This document shows positions 52,747-60,644 of a stretch of 64,000 nt of DNA, piece after piece. Numbering within the stretch: the first letter of the stretch is position 1; each line of letters begins with the position of its first letter. Source of the stretch: Marinomonas spartinae (GTDB lineage: Bacteria; Pseudomonadota; Gammaproteobacteria; Pseudomonadales; Marinomonadaceae); the NCBI RefSeq assembly GCF_016461715.1, contig NZ_JAEMUI010000014.1, positions 1-64,000 on the forward strand, read 5' to 3'. The notes under the pieces are model-generated. The model made no database searches. It had not been told where the DNA came from and worked only from the letters and a program-made list of their open reading frames with translations. The position numbers and the translations under genes were made by a program.

Positions 52747-55700
52747 TTAAGTAACTCTAAGAAGGCGCCAGCTGATATTGCATGGATCCAACGTCACGTT
52801 GTACGCACCATATACTCTAATTCTTAGATTAATGGTCGCTTGACTGTAGAAACGAGTTAATGGGATAACTTCTGCGGACACTCCCCATGCCGAAGTCGAG
52901 GGAGTATTTGATTGAACACCAGTATTGACAAAACCTACGGCAACACCCGTATAAAATTTGCTGCCGCTCCATGCGTTTGCCGGATACCCTGTATCAAGAA
53001 TGGCATCATATTTTATCGTACCATCACCGCCTTGAACTCTCCCCAACGAAAATGTTCCGCTTGCCACGGTCATTTCACGCGATACAACAACGCCGTTAAA
53101 CTCAGCTGATCCATTCTTCAAAATCCGCCAGCCCGATACACCAGGCGAATAGTTAGCAGACTGAATCACATCGCCTATTTTTGCATTCGTGATTTGTCCA
53201 TCACCTATTTTTGCTGACGTAATAGCAGCATTAGCGATATGAGCATTTGTGATTTGTCCATTCGCAATATTTGCTGACGTGATAGCTGCATTAGCTATGT
53301 GAGCATTTGTGATTTGCCCGTTCGCAATTTTTGCCGACGTGATAGATGCATTGGCGATCTGCGCATTAGTGATAGCAGAGTTGACAACCTTTTCTGATGT
53401 GATCGTGGCATCTTTGATACTGGCACCATCGACAATCAATTCATTCGCATAGACTTGGTCACCCTCAACACGAAACGGCGTTTTTGTGCCGTTCTGCGTC
53501 TTGAACTTCATCTGATTTGCAATGAATTCAAGCGAGCTTCCATCTTCACCGGCATTGGCAAACACCCCTGCCAGCTGATCCCCATAAACCGCAAGCAAAG
53601 CGGCTGTTGCGGCGCCACGACCGTCTGCTTCTAGTATCGTTTGATACATATTCCCGGCTGATATTTCGACGGTTTCTCCAGCTGAGTTAGTGCCTGTCAC
53701 TTTGACGTTTCGCAACGCTTCGGCAATAGACGAATTACCTCTCCATGTATTACCAGCGAGCTCACAAGATGCGGCTGTTTCATGGCTTGTTGGGTTGCCA
53801 TTGGCATCAACACAATAGCCGATGGCAGCGCGGCGGTAATCGCTAAACTCGGCTTTATTCTCATCAACCACCACTTCTAACTCATCAACTGTTTGAGCCA
53901 GTGCTGTGGTTTCGCTGGCCACCGCTTTTGTCTCACTGCGAGCCAAAGCAATAGTATCGTTTTGCTTAAGCTGCTCACGAGCAGATGATGCAGCATTGGC
54001 GGCTTCTAAAAATGCATTTTCAGAAAGATCATCATTATCGACTTGAGATTGATGGGTGCTAACAATTTGCTGAGAGATAGACCCCGCCTGTGCATCGAGC
54101 GTTTGCTCAACTGCACTTACTCGAGCTCCATACTCTTGCTGTGTTGTCGATTGTGCGATTTGCGAAATCAATGCTTCAGCACCGTCAATCCATTGCTCTG
54201 CTGAATTGGCCTTGGTGACCGTGCCGTTTTCGTCAAGCTCCGTAAGCTTCGCAATGACGCTGTACTGAGCGTTCCAACTATCTAAAGTCTGCTGAACATC
54301 GTTTTGAGTTAGAGTATTTTGCTCATAAAACGTGGTGGTCACATAGTTAGACAATTGGCCGCTGACTGCATCAATATTTTGCTCTGCTGAGCTAACACGA
54401 CCTTGGAGCCCTTCAATTGCTGCTTGTGCGGCAGTGCGCTTCCCTGCCTGCAAACTGTGGAGCTGATACATATCATCCGTGGTTTCACCCAAGATAATGC
54501 GCAATCCAGTGATATTGCTTGCTGTGTAATCCTCTACATCACCAAAATCAACAGTCACTGTGTACAGCTGGCCATCGTCCAATATTTCAGGAATGTCCAT
54601 TTCATAATCGGACGAGTAGTCGTGCGAAGCGGTTTTATATTGGACTTTACCTGCCCACACTGCCCCACTTTCTCGCGCAATTGATAACTGAATAACATGG
54701 TTATCTGCGCCGCTGTAATCCATTGTCGCAGCGATATCGCCCAGCGTTAAATCAACCCATGCACCAGCGTTGTAAACTGCCGTGCCACTTTGCGCGACCC
54801 AGCCATCTAAACCAGTGTTAAACGTGGTGACGTAAGCCGGTTGAATGGCGGCAATAGCCCCCGCCACGGTTTCTGTTAGCTGCGTGAACGTTGCCCGCTG
54901 ATTGATCAGCCCCGCTTGTACTGATAGCTCAGATTCAGCGTCGGTCAAGCGGTCGTTTGTGGTATCAATGCGAGAAGCTTGCAACGCGATGGCAGAATTA
55001 ACCCCATCGATCAGCAATGACGCTTCACTGAACTTGTTATTAGTGTATTCGTAAGCACGATTTGTGATGGTTCCGTTTGACGGATCGATTTCAACAACGG
55101 CATTCAGGATGCGATAGTACTCATCGTTCTGACTGAGTTGATAGCGTTGCATTTCAGCTGCACGAGCAGCCGATTTAAACAACTGCTCAGCAACATCATC
55201 TGTCTCAACCTGCTGCTTTTGCACTCGTTCAGCCGCCGCTTTCGCGACTTGTTCAATGTCATCAGACAGTGATAAATCACGTTCTGTTAACTGGTTAATA
55301 GCATCAGCCACAGCATCATTTAACGTCGTAACAGTGTGAGCGCTTGACTCACCAAGGCCAAAGGCGTCGTAAGAGGCCAATTTGACGTAATATTGTGTTA
55401 ATGGTGACAGGTCACCAATATCAAAGCGGGTTGAAATCCCGCTGTAAACCTGATTTTCGGTCACTTGTTCAACGGGAGAAACCGTCGATAGCCATGCTGT
55501 CATGCCCTTTGCATTAGCGGCTTTTACAGTGCGAACAATCAATGCATCAGATGATGGCGTGAACGATACAGAAAGCGGCGGCGCTGGCGCGGGTTTCTTA
55601 ATCGATAAGCTTGCCGCTGGCCCATTGCTCAACGCGACGTTAACCGCACTGACGTGCACATCAAAATCGCGCGGGTAACCGATTGATTGAAATTGTGCGT

Positions 55701-57594
55701 TAGTGATCGTGATATTTTCTGTCGAAGACATCGTAGAAAAAATGACAAGATCATCTATAAGCAACTCAACACGATACGAGCGTAATGCAGCATGGTTGCT
55801 GACATGTGACCAAGACAAAGATAAATCCGCATCAAACTCACCGACTTGAACCAAGCCAGAAACAATCGGCAACACTGGCACAGAGTATGTCCAGCTGACT
55901 GACGAAATCGGCGTAGCTGAAACCTCAGAAAGCCCCTTTATATCAGCCCGATAATTACCCGCTGGCAGGTTTGGAACCTGCACATTATTATCAGTTACCG
56001 TATTAGACCAAGCCAAAAGGCCCGTTACAGTATTATAAATATCAATCTTATAACGAGTAACAAAAGCGGAATTTGACTCGTTCCAGCTTAAAACGCCCTG
56101 ATAATTTGCATTATATTCAACGGCCGAAAACACCAAATTTTGTGGCGCTGGCAAGTTGTAAACATTGGGCAGTGTCGGCGTATAACCCGCTGAAATTTCA
56201 GTGAGATTGATCCAGCTATACAGGCTGGGGTCGTATTCTTTTAGCGTGAATTTATATTCGCCATCCGCTGTGACAACTCGTTTTTCAATAGAGAATAAAA
56301 ATGATCCCAGTTGAGATGTCGTGACAGTCACCACTTGACCTGGTAATACCTTTCGCGCCTCTACCGTGGCACTAAACGAAATATTGAGCGATTTACGAGA
56401 CTCGTAAACATAACGACGCGCATAATCCAGCGCCTGGTATTTGTTGGTGATCATGTCGGCGGTGACTTCGCCGTTCTTTTCAATACCGTTGTCTTCCGCT
56501 AATAACTGCTGATGTTCGGCGTCATCAGTAGGATAAACCACGGTATTTTCTTGCCAATTCAAATCAGGGTCGATAAACGTTACCGTAGCGCGATTGTATT
56601 TATCACTCGCCCCAGACGAGCCAACGCTAATATCGCCAACAATATTATCGTCAGTAAATTCAAACGAGGATTCGGTCGCTGAGCGAATGACAAGACGGTA
56701 TTTACCCTCAGAATACGGCAGGCTTGCGTGCGCATGAGCAAGCAACGCTTTCATATTGTCTAAACGGCCTTTGCTCGTATCAATTACCGCATTGATATCA
56801 ATAGGCTTATAGTGCTGACCAGCCCCTGCAAAGGTTTCCGCCGTGCGATCGGCTACGTCAGCGGCCACCTTGAAGGATTCGAAATCAATTTCATCATCAG
56901 GTACACGCTCACCAAATACATCGGAGCGCATATAAAATAAGATGGCCAACGCTGCATTGGAACTGAATTTCTGTTGCCCATCTCTTGGGTCATACAATAG
57001 CGCGCCATCAATAACGGCAGTCTGAGTCGGTAGGCTGGATATTTTTTCAGCGTTATAGGTGTATTTTGTAGCAGAGTAAGCCAGCCCAGTTAATTTATGG
57101 GCAGACGTCCAGATATTGCCAAGATTTGCAGAAAACAGTGCGTCTGCTGATTGAGTCCATGCACCAAAATGCGCACAGAAGCTCACATCCGGCGTTAATG
57201 AAAAGCGTGAATTATCAGAGACATTGTAACTATCAGAACCACCAAAGGCACTGGGCTTTTCGTCGTTTATTTCGATATCACGAATGCCTGAAATTGGCCC
57301 CTCTGCAAAGACCAAAACGCTGTATAAATCCGCATTTTTATTGCCTTGCGTGTGCAATAAAACACGAGTACCGCCACTTCGGCGCGTACCAATAATGACA
57401 TTAATACTGGATGTTGCGGCGGTCTTGTTAAGCAAAACCCCTTCACTTGAAGTCGTCGCTAAATCGGTTTTTGGAATGTCTTGCTCTTTTACACCGAGAA
57501 CAACACCGAGATTTTTAGCGGTATCTTCAACGACATCAACAACATTATGAACAGCGCGCTTTACTTCACGAAATATCTTGCTAAAAAAACCCAT
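52747..57594 (-). CDS. Phage tail tip / host-specificity protein J-like
   Basis: ATG at 57594 overlaps the upstream stop by one base (TAATG), giving 1615 residues. About 1-480 is the conserved J-type hub (EGVLLNKTAATSSINVIIGTRRSGG, VFAEGPISGIRDIEI, LLYDPRDGQQKFSSNAALAIL). About 485-740 contains fibronectin-type III modules (NYQGVLSWNESNSAFVTRYKID). About 740-1350 is helical and Gln/Ala-rich with a carbohydrate-binding-like insert, and about 1440-1520 is a tandem repeat of [ITNAHIANAAITSAKIANGQ] type. It forms the central tail tip contacting the cell. Confidence 0.85.
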   Translation of the reverse strand: MGFFSKIFREVKRAVHNVVDVVEDTAKNLGVVLGVKEQDIPKTDLATTSSEGVLLNKTAATSSINVIIGTRRSGGTRVLLHTQGNKNADLYSVLVFAEGPISGIRDIEINDEKPSAFGGSDSYNVSDNSRFSLTPDVSFCAHFGAWTQSADALFSANLGNIWTSAHKLTGLAYSATKYTYNAEKISSLPTQTAVIDGALLYDPRDGQQKFSSNAALAILFYMRSDVFGERVPDDEIDFESFKVAADVADRTAETFAGAGQHYKPIDINAVIDTSKGRLDNMKALLAHAHASLPYSEGKYRLVIRSATESSFEFTDDNIVGDISVGSSGASDKYNRATVTFIDPDLNWQENTVVYPTDDAEHQQLLAEDNGIEKNGEVTADMITNKYQALDYARRYVYESRKSLNISFSATVEARKVLPGQVVTVTTSQLGSFLFSIEKRVVTADGEYKFTLKEYDPSLYSWINLTEISAGYTPTLPNVYNLPAPQNLVFSAVEYNANYQGVLSWNESNSAFVTRYKIDIYNTVTGLLAWSNTVTDNNVQVPNLPAGNYRADIKGLSEVSATPISSVSWTYSVPVLPIVSGLVQVGEFDADLSLSWSHVSNHAALRSYRVELLIDDLVIFSTMSSTENITITNAQFQSIGYPRDFDVHVSAVNVALSNGPAASLSIKKPAPAPPLSVSFTPSSDALIVRTVKAANAKGMTAWLSTVSPVEQVTENQVYSGISTRFDIGDLSPLTQYYVKLASYDAFGLGESSAHTVTTLNDAVADAINQLTERDLSLSDDIEQVAKAAAERVQKQQVETDDVAEQLFKSAARAAEMQRYQLSQNDEYYRILNAVVEIDPSNGTITNRAYEYTNNKFSEASLLIDGVNSAIALQASRIDTTNDRLTDAESELSVQAGLINQRATFTQLTETVAGAIAAIQPAYVTTFNTGLDGWVAQSGTAVYNAGAWVDLTLGDIAATMDYSGADNHVIQLSIARESGAVWAGKVQYKTASHDYSSDYEMDIPEILDDGQLYTVTVDFGDVEDYTASNITGLRIILGETTDDMYQLHSLQAGKRTAAQAAIEGLQGRVSSAEQNIDAVSGQLSNYVTTTFYEQNTLTQNDVQQTLDSWNAQYSVIAKLTELDENGTVTKANSAEQWIDGAEALISQIAQSTTQQEYGARVSAVEQTLDAQAGSISQQIVSTHQSQVDNDDLSENAFLEAANAASSAREQLKQNDTIALARSETKAVASETTALAQTVDELEVVVDENKAEFSDYRRAAIGYCVDANGNPTSHETAASCELAGNTWRGNSSIAEALRNVKVTGTNSAGETVEISAGNMYQTILEADGRGAATAALLAVYGDQLAGVFANAGEDGSSLEFIANQMKFKTQNGTKTPFRVEGDQVYANELIVDGASIKDATITSEKVVNSAITNAQIANASITSAKIANGQITNAHIANAAITSANIANGQITNAHIANAAITSAKIGDGQITNAKIGDVIQSANYSPGVSGWRILKNGSAEFNGVVVSREMTVASGTFSLGRVQGGDGTIKYDAILDTGYPANAWSGSKFYTGVAVGFVNTGVQSNTPSTSAWGVSAEVIPLTRFYSQATINLRIRVYGAYNVTLDPCNISWRLLRVT
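53189..53368 (-). repeat. Three tandem 60-bp units in the J-like gene
   Basis: GTGATTTGTCCA-like starts recur at 53189, 53249, 53309 and (diverged) 53369, exactly 60 bp apart, encoding 20-residue repeats of beta-solenoid style (INAxIA/ITSAxI). Copy number could vary by slippage. Confidence 0.75.
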
Positions 57595-58091
57595 TAGCGG
57601 CCCCACTTCACATTTTGCTTCTCTTTTCCGGCATGCTCAAACCCTTTATCACCGGGTGCATAAACCTGTTGACTGGCATTGGTTGCAACACGACCGCCCT
57701 TGCTCTGCCAATCAATAAAATGACTAGAGCAAGAAAATTGAATAGTTTGCTGATCCTCGCCGTCTGTTTCTGTTTGCTCTGTTAAGCGGCCCCGAAAGAC
57801 CACATCGACATCAGACTGAACCCCGTTTTCGTACCAAACGCGATAATAAGTAATGGGCAAATTAAGCCACTGCCCCGTGCGAACCAATAAAACAAGCTCA
57901 GGCGCACCGGCTAACGTCACATCGAATGTAGTGGTATTAAGCTGGTTTTCCTCTGTCACATCACCGATCTCAATCAGCAACGTTGAATCCGCTCGATACA
58001 GCTCAGAATTGAAGGTCACATCATGGCCGCAATCCGCCAGCAAAAGCGGCTCAGGGAAACCAATGCGAATAAGATTGATAAAATCGGACAT
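57594..58091 (-). CDS. Phage distal tail protein (DUF2163-like)
   Basis: ATG at 58091 (MSDFINLIRIGFPEPLLLADCGHDVTF) gives 165 residues; a TTG frame extends four codons further. The protein is beta-rich: WLNLPITYYRVWYENG, FRGRLTEQTETDGEDQQTIQF, CSSHFIDW, and the ending VYAPGDKGFEHAGKEKQNVKWGR. That C-terminal GDKGFEHAG-x-WGR wording is shared by siphophage tail proteins placed just before the J-like protein. It is probably part of the baseplate hub. Coupled to the J-like gene by TAATG. Confidence 0.75.
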   Translation of the reverse strand: MSDFINLIRIGFPEPLLLADCGHDVTFNSELYRADSTLLIEIGDVTEENQLNTTTFDVTLAGAPELVLLVRTGQWLNLPITYYRVWYENGVQSDVDVVFRGRLTEQTETDGEDQQTIQFSCSSHFIDWQSKGGRVATNASQQVYAPGDKGFEHAGKEKQNVKWGR

Positions 58092-58114
58092 AAGAAAAAC
58101 CAACTGACAGGCAC

Positions 58115-58142
58115 AAAAAAAGCCCGCCGAGGCGAGCTTTTA
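58115..58142 (-). terminator. Terminator after the small membrane protein gene
   Basis: AGCTCGCC and GGCGGGCT (minus-strand reading, one mismatch) form a stem followed by seven T. It closes the 58.2-59.8 kb cargo segment and sits just upstream of the next tail gene start. Confidence 0.7.
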
Positions 58143-58218
58143 AAAGAAAAGAGATGAAACGGCTACAAAAACCGCAGTATGAATAATTTAACCCCACTAA
58201 CTTCCCTTTTCAAGGAAA

Positions 58219-58608
58219 TCATTGCCAGCTTTTAGGAATACCTCCATCCGAATATCCAACTACCACAAGACTACCATCTTTGATAGTAACTCTAGCTGCA
58301 AAGGCATTGTCGTAAATTACTGCGTACGGACTATAAAAAGACATAAGCCCAGGCAAATCCTTATCAAGCTTCTTTACTCCACAACGTGAGTTTTTAAGCG
58401 TTTTTCTGGTATAGGATGAGAGATTTTTATTGTTTTTAAATCTATTATAAATCTCAAAACATACATCTTTAGCCGTCCAGTCACTGGACAAGTCCACGCC
58501 ATAAACATCCCTATCGTTTTTTGCCGACTGGTAGTAAAACGCTCCAATTGCACATATCACAATTAAAATAACTATCAGAAAAAGCAAAATCCGAATGATA
58601 ATTTTCAT
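58219..58608 (-). CDS. Small single-helix membrane protein (prophage cargo)
   Basis: The 129-residue protein has one N-terminal membrane helix (about 5-25; LLFLIVILIVICAIGAFYY) and a 100-residue extracytoplasmic domain with two cysteines (KDVCFEIYNR, NSRCGVKKL) that could form a disulfide. AAAGGGAG precedes the ATG. It lies between tail genes with its own terminator, the setting of a 'moron' gene. Superinfection exclusion or host-surface modification would be typical roles, but none is shown. Confidence 0.55.
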   Translation of the reverse strand: MKIIIRILLFLIVILIVICAIGAFYYQSAKNDRDVYGVDLSSDWTAKDVCFEIYNRFKNNKNLSSYTRKTLKNSRCGVKKLDKDLPGLMSFYSPYAVIYDNAFAARVTIKDGSLVVVGYSDGGIPKSWQ

Positions 58609-58665
58609 AAAAACTCCCTTTTAGTAAAAGGGTCATAGTACTAAAAGGGAGTTTATTTTTACAAC

Positions 58666-59412
58666 TTAATGGATCTTAGGATGTTCGCTATCCCATAACT
58701 GTTTAAGCTTTGTTAGGCCCTTTCCTGTCACCACTGTGGTGACAGATTGTTTTAATCCGTGCTCTGGATGTTGAAAGTTGCTAAGTTTCACATTCAGCAA
58801 GCCTTGCTCTATCTTCTGTTGGTATGGCTCGTTTCGTCGAGAAATCCAGCCAATATTGCGCAGAAAATCAAATAATCGCCGCTGGCCAGTGCCGATTATC
58901 TTAGCGGCTTCCCCTACACTGATCGCATCAGGTGAAATATATACTCGTTCGGCAAATTGCACCTTTGGCGCGTCTTGCTCTACTTTTGCTGAAAGCTGCT
59001 GGTTTACCTGCTCCAATTTTAAACGTTGCTCTTCGGATTCCATGGCCAGCTTGAGAATGTCCATCTTGCTTAACTGCTTGTCGCCCTGTTCGCTTGATTG
59101 CAACTGGTCGCGCATTTCAAAGAAGGCTTTAACCAGGCGTTTTTTAAACTCCTTTACCGTCTCATTATTGCGCATATAAGTCAGCAGTAGTGTTGCTTGC
59201 TGCTCATTGAGTATTGCAATTTCTCGTTGTTGAATACCGCCATTTGTTTCAAAGGGTCGGATTTCAAATCCAACCCTTCCAAACTCCTCAAAATCATCGG
59301 CATTCTGTCGAACTAATTTTATAACCGTGGCATGAGGGTTACCCACACCATCAGCGATGGCCAATGAAGTGGTCACCGGGCATCCATTTTGTTTAATAAC
59401 AAGTGATTGCAT
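58666..59412 (-). CDS. Phage Rha-family regulatory protein with KilAC-type antirepressor domain
   Basis: The 248-residue protein has an N-terminal pRha domain (about 1-95; VTTSLAIADGVGNPHATVIKLVRQN, FGRVGFEI, REIAILNEQQATLLLTYMRNNETVKEFKKRLVKAFFEM), a coiled-coil linker (about 105-150) and a C-terminal ANT/KilAC domain (about 155-240; ISVGEAAKIIGTGQRRLFDFLRNIGWISRRNEPYQ). This two-domain build is common in temperate phages and acts in lysogeny control by antirepression. Its location inside the tail module is unusual. Confidence 0.85.
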   Translation of the reverse strand: MQSLVIKQNGCPVTTSLAIADGVGNPHATVIKLVRQNADDFEEFGRVGFEIRPFETNGGIQQREIAILNEQQATLLLTYMRNNETVKEFKKRLVKAFFEMRDQLQSSEQGDKQLSKMDILKLAMESEEQRLKLEQVNQQLSAKVEQDAPKVQFAERVYISPDAISVGEAAKIIGTGQRRLFDFLRNIGWISRRNEPYQQKIEQGLLNVKLSNFQHPEHGLKQSVTTVVTGKGLTKLKQLWDSEHPKIH

Positions 59413-59415
59413 CGT

Positions 59416-59817
59416 TTATCCCTCCATTCTAGCCAGTTCGGTTGCATATTGTGCTCTATGATCGTATTCGGCCTGCACAAAGGCCAAATCCACAAACACA
59501 TCGCACCGCTTGGCAGATCGGTAAAGGTGTCGCTCTAAATAGCTAAAAAAGCCCACCCAATAGCCCTTTGTGGCGGTTTTGTCTTGAAAATCGATATCCC
59601 CCGCGATATGCCCCAGCACACCCGCCCCCACATTGTCGGGGTCGTCTTTTAGCTGTTGCAAGAAGTGTGCGGCCATTTCACGACCAAAGCGGTTGGCTTT
59701 TCGATAGTTGGAGGTAGGCATTACTGCCCAGTTACTGTTAGAAAGATTGGCGCCTGCATGGTCTAGAGATAAACCAAAGCGCGTTGGGTAAGATGCCATT
59801 CTGGCTTTTTTGATCAT
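59416..59817 (-). CDS. Phage protein of unknown function
   Basis: The 133-residue protein (NYRKANRFGREMAAHFLQQLKDD, GVLGHIAGDIDF, GYWVGFFSYLERHLYRSAKRCDVF) is followed after 3 bp by the Rha/antirepressor gene, so they are co-transcribed. AAGGAG precedes the start. I recall similar small proteins beside antirepressors in other prophages but cannot name a function. The two may form a regulatory cassette inserted in the tail module. Confidence 0.55.
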   Translation of the reverse strand: MIKKARMASYPTRFGLSLDHAGANLSNSNWAVMPTSNYRKANRFGREMAAHFLQQLKDDPDNVGAGVLGHIAGDIDFQDKTATKGYWVGFFSYLERHLYRSAKRCDVFVDLAFVQAEYDHRAQYATELARMEG

Positions 59818-59922
59818 TATGATCTCCTTACATTTTTTCCGAATTACCCAATAACTGATTGGGTGTCAGGAGGTTCGAAACGGCTGTAAGACACCGCGAG
59901 TAGCTTTCCCCGAAGGTATTTT

Positions 59923-60120
59923 ATGACTACTGCCCTCCCGACTTAACAGGAGATTATGCAAGTAATAAATTACAGACATAAAAAAGCCAACACTAACGGG
60001 GTTGGTTACTCATCCGCTTACAAGAGGTTTCGACGCCTCAAGATGGATACTAGGCAAGGTTTTTTAATATTGCAAGGTTTTATTTATTCCAGCACTTCTT
60101 CAAATTCGTCGGTTAGCTGA
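59923..60120 (+). other. Possible plus-strand leader peptide and 54-codon ORF
   Basis: ATG at 59923 reads MTTALPT and stops at 59946. Within that stop region AACAGGAG leads to ATG at 59956, which opens a 54-codon frame to TGA at 60118-60120 (MQVINYRHKKANTNGVGY, then SSAYKRFRRLKMDTRQGF). The pair is antisense to the tail operon and overlaps the 3' end of the gene at 60084-60635. The leader-plus-ORF style recalls immunity/Ash-type regions of satellite and lambdoid phages. Coding is uncertain. Confidence 0.35.
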
Positions 60121-60635
60121 CTGTTAACTCGATCTTGCTTCCACCCCATATCTTCTTTGGTGCGATGCAGTTTGATCGTTGGGGCAGCGTAATTGATAGT
60201 GTCGTTATTCACCGCTTTACGAAGCGGAGGCGCAAACGTCAATAAGCCGCCTTGGTGCTCTACAACCATATAAAGCTTGTTATGACCGCTAAAATTGAAT
60301 ACACCACCAACGGAGAAAGCCCCTTCAAAACCATTAATTGTTATTTTACTTTCGCCTGCCATTGCCACGCCATCCACAGCGATTGTGCCGCTTAATGCTG
60401 GGTGTTCACCCACCAATGGCAGACTAAGCACAGATTCGCCGTGCATGCCCTGCATGGAGACAAGCTTAGCATAAAGAGCTTGAGCCTCTCGGTTTTTCAT
60501 TTTTACCCATGTCACACTCACTCGCCAATATTGACGCATGAGCGAGCGACTATAGCGCCGCCCTGAGCGGGATACCGTCTGGCTAGACGGGTCCACGCTG
60601 GTAAGCTGTACCGAGCTGATTTTTGATTCAATCAT
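60084..60635 (-). CDS. Phage minor/distal tail protein
   Basis: The 183-residue protein begins IESKISSVQLTSVDPSSQTVSRSGRRYSRSLMRQYWRVSVTW and continues with beta-rich segments (GHNKLYMVVEHQGGLLTFAPPLR, APTIKLHRTKEDMGWKQDRV). Genes of this size and style directly follow tape-measure genes in many siphophages, in place of lambda gpM. Nine bases separate it from the tape measure gene. Name by position rather than by motif. Confidence 0.65.
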   Translation of the reverse strand: MIESKISSVQLTSVDPSSQTVSRSGRRYSRSLMRQYWRVSVTWVKMKNREAQALYAKLVSMQGMHGESVLSLPLVGEHPALSGTIAVDGVAMAGESKITINGFEGAFSVGGVFNFSGHNKLYMVVEHQGGLLTFAPPLRKAVNNDTINYAAPTIKLHRTKEDMGWKQDRVNSQLTDEFEEVLE

Positions 60636-60644
60636 AACATTCTC

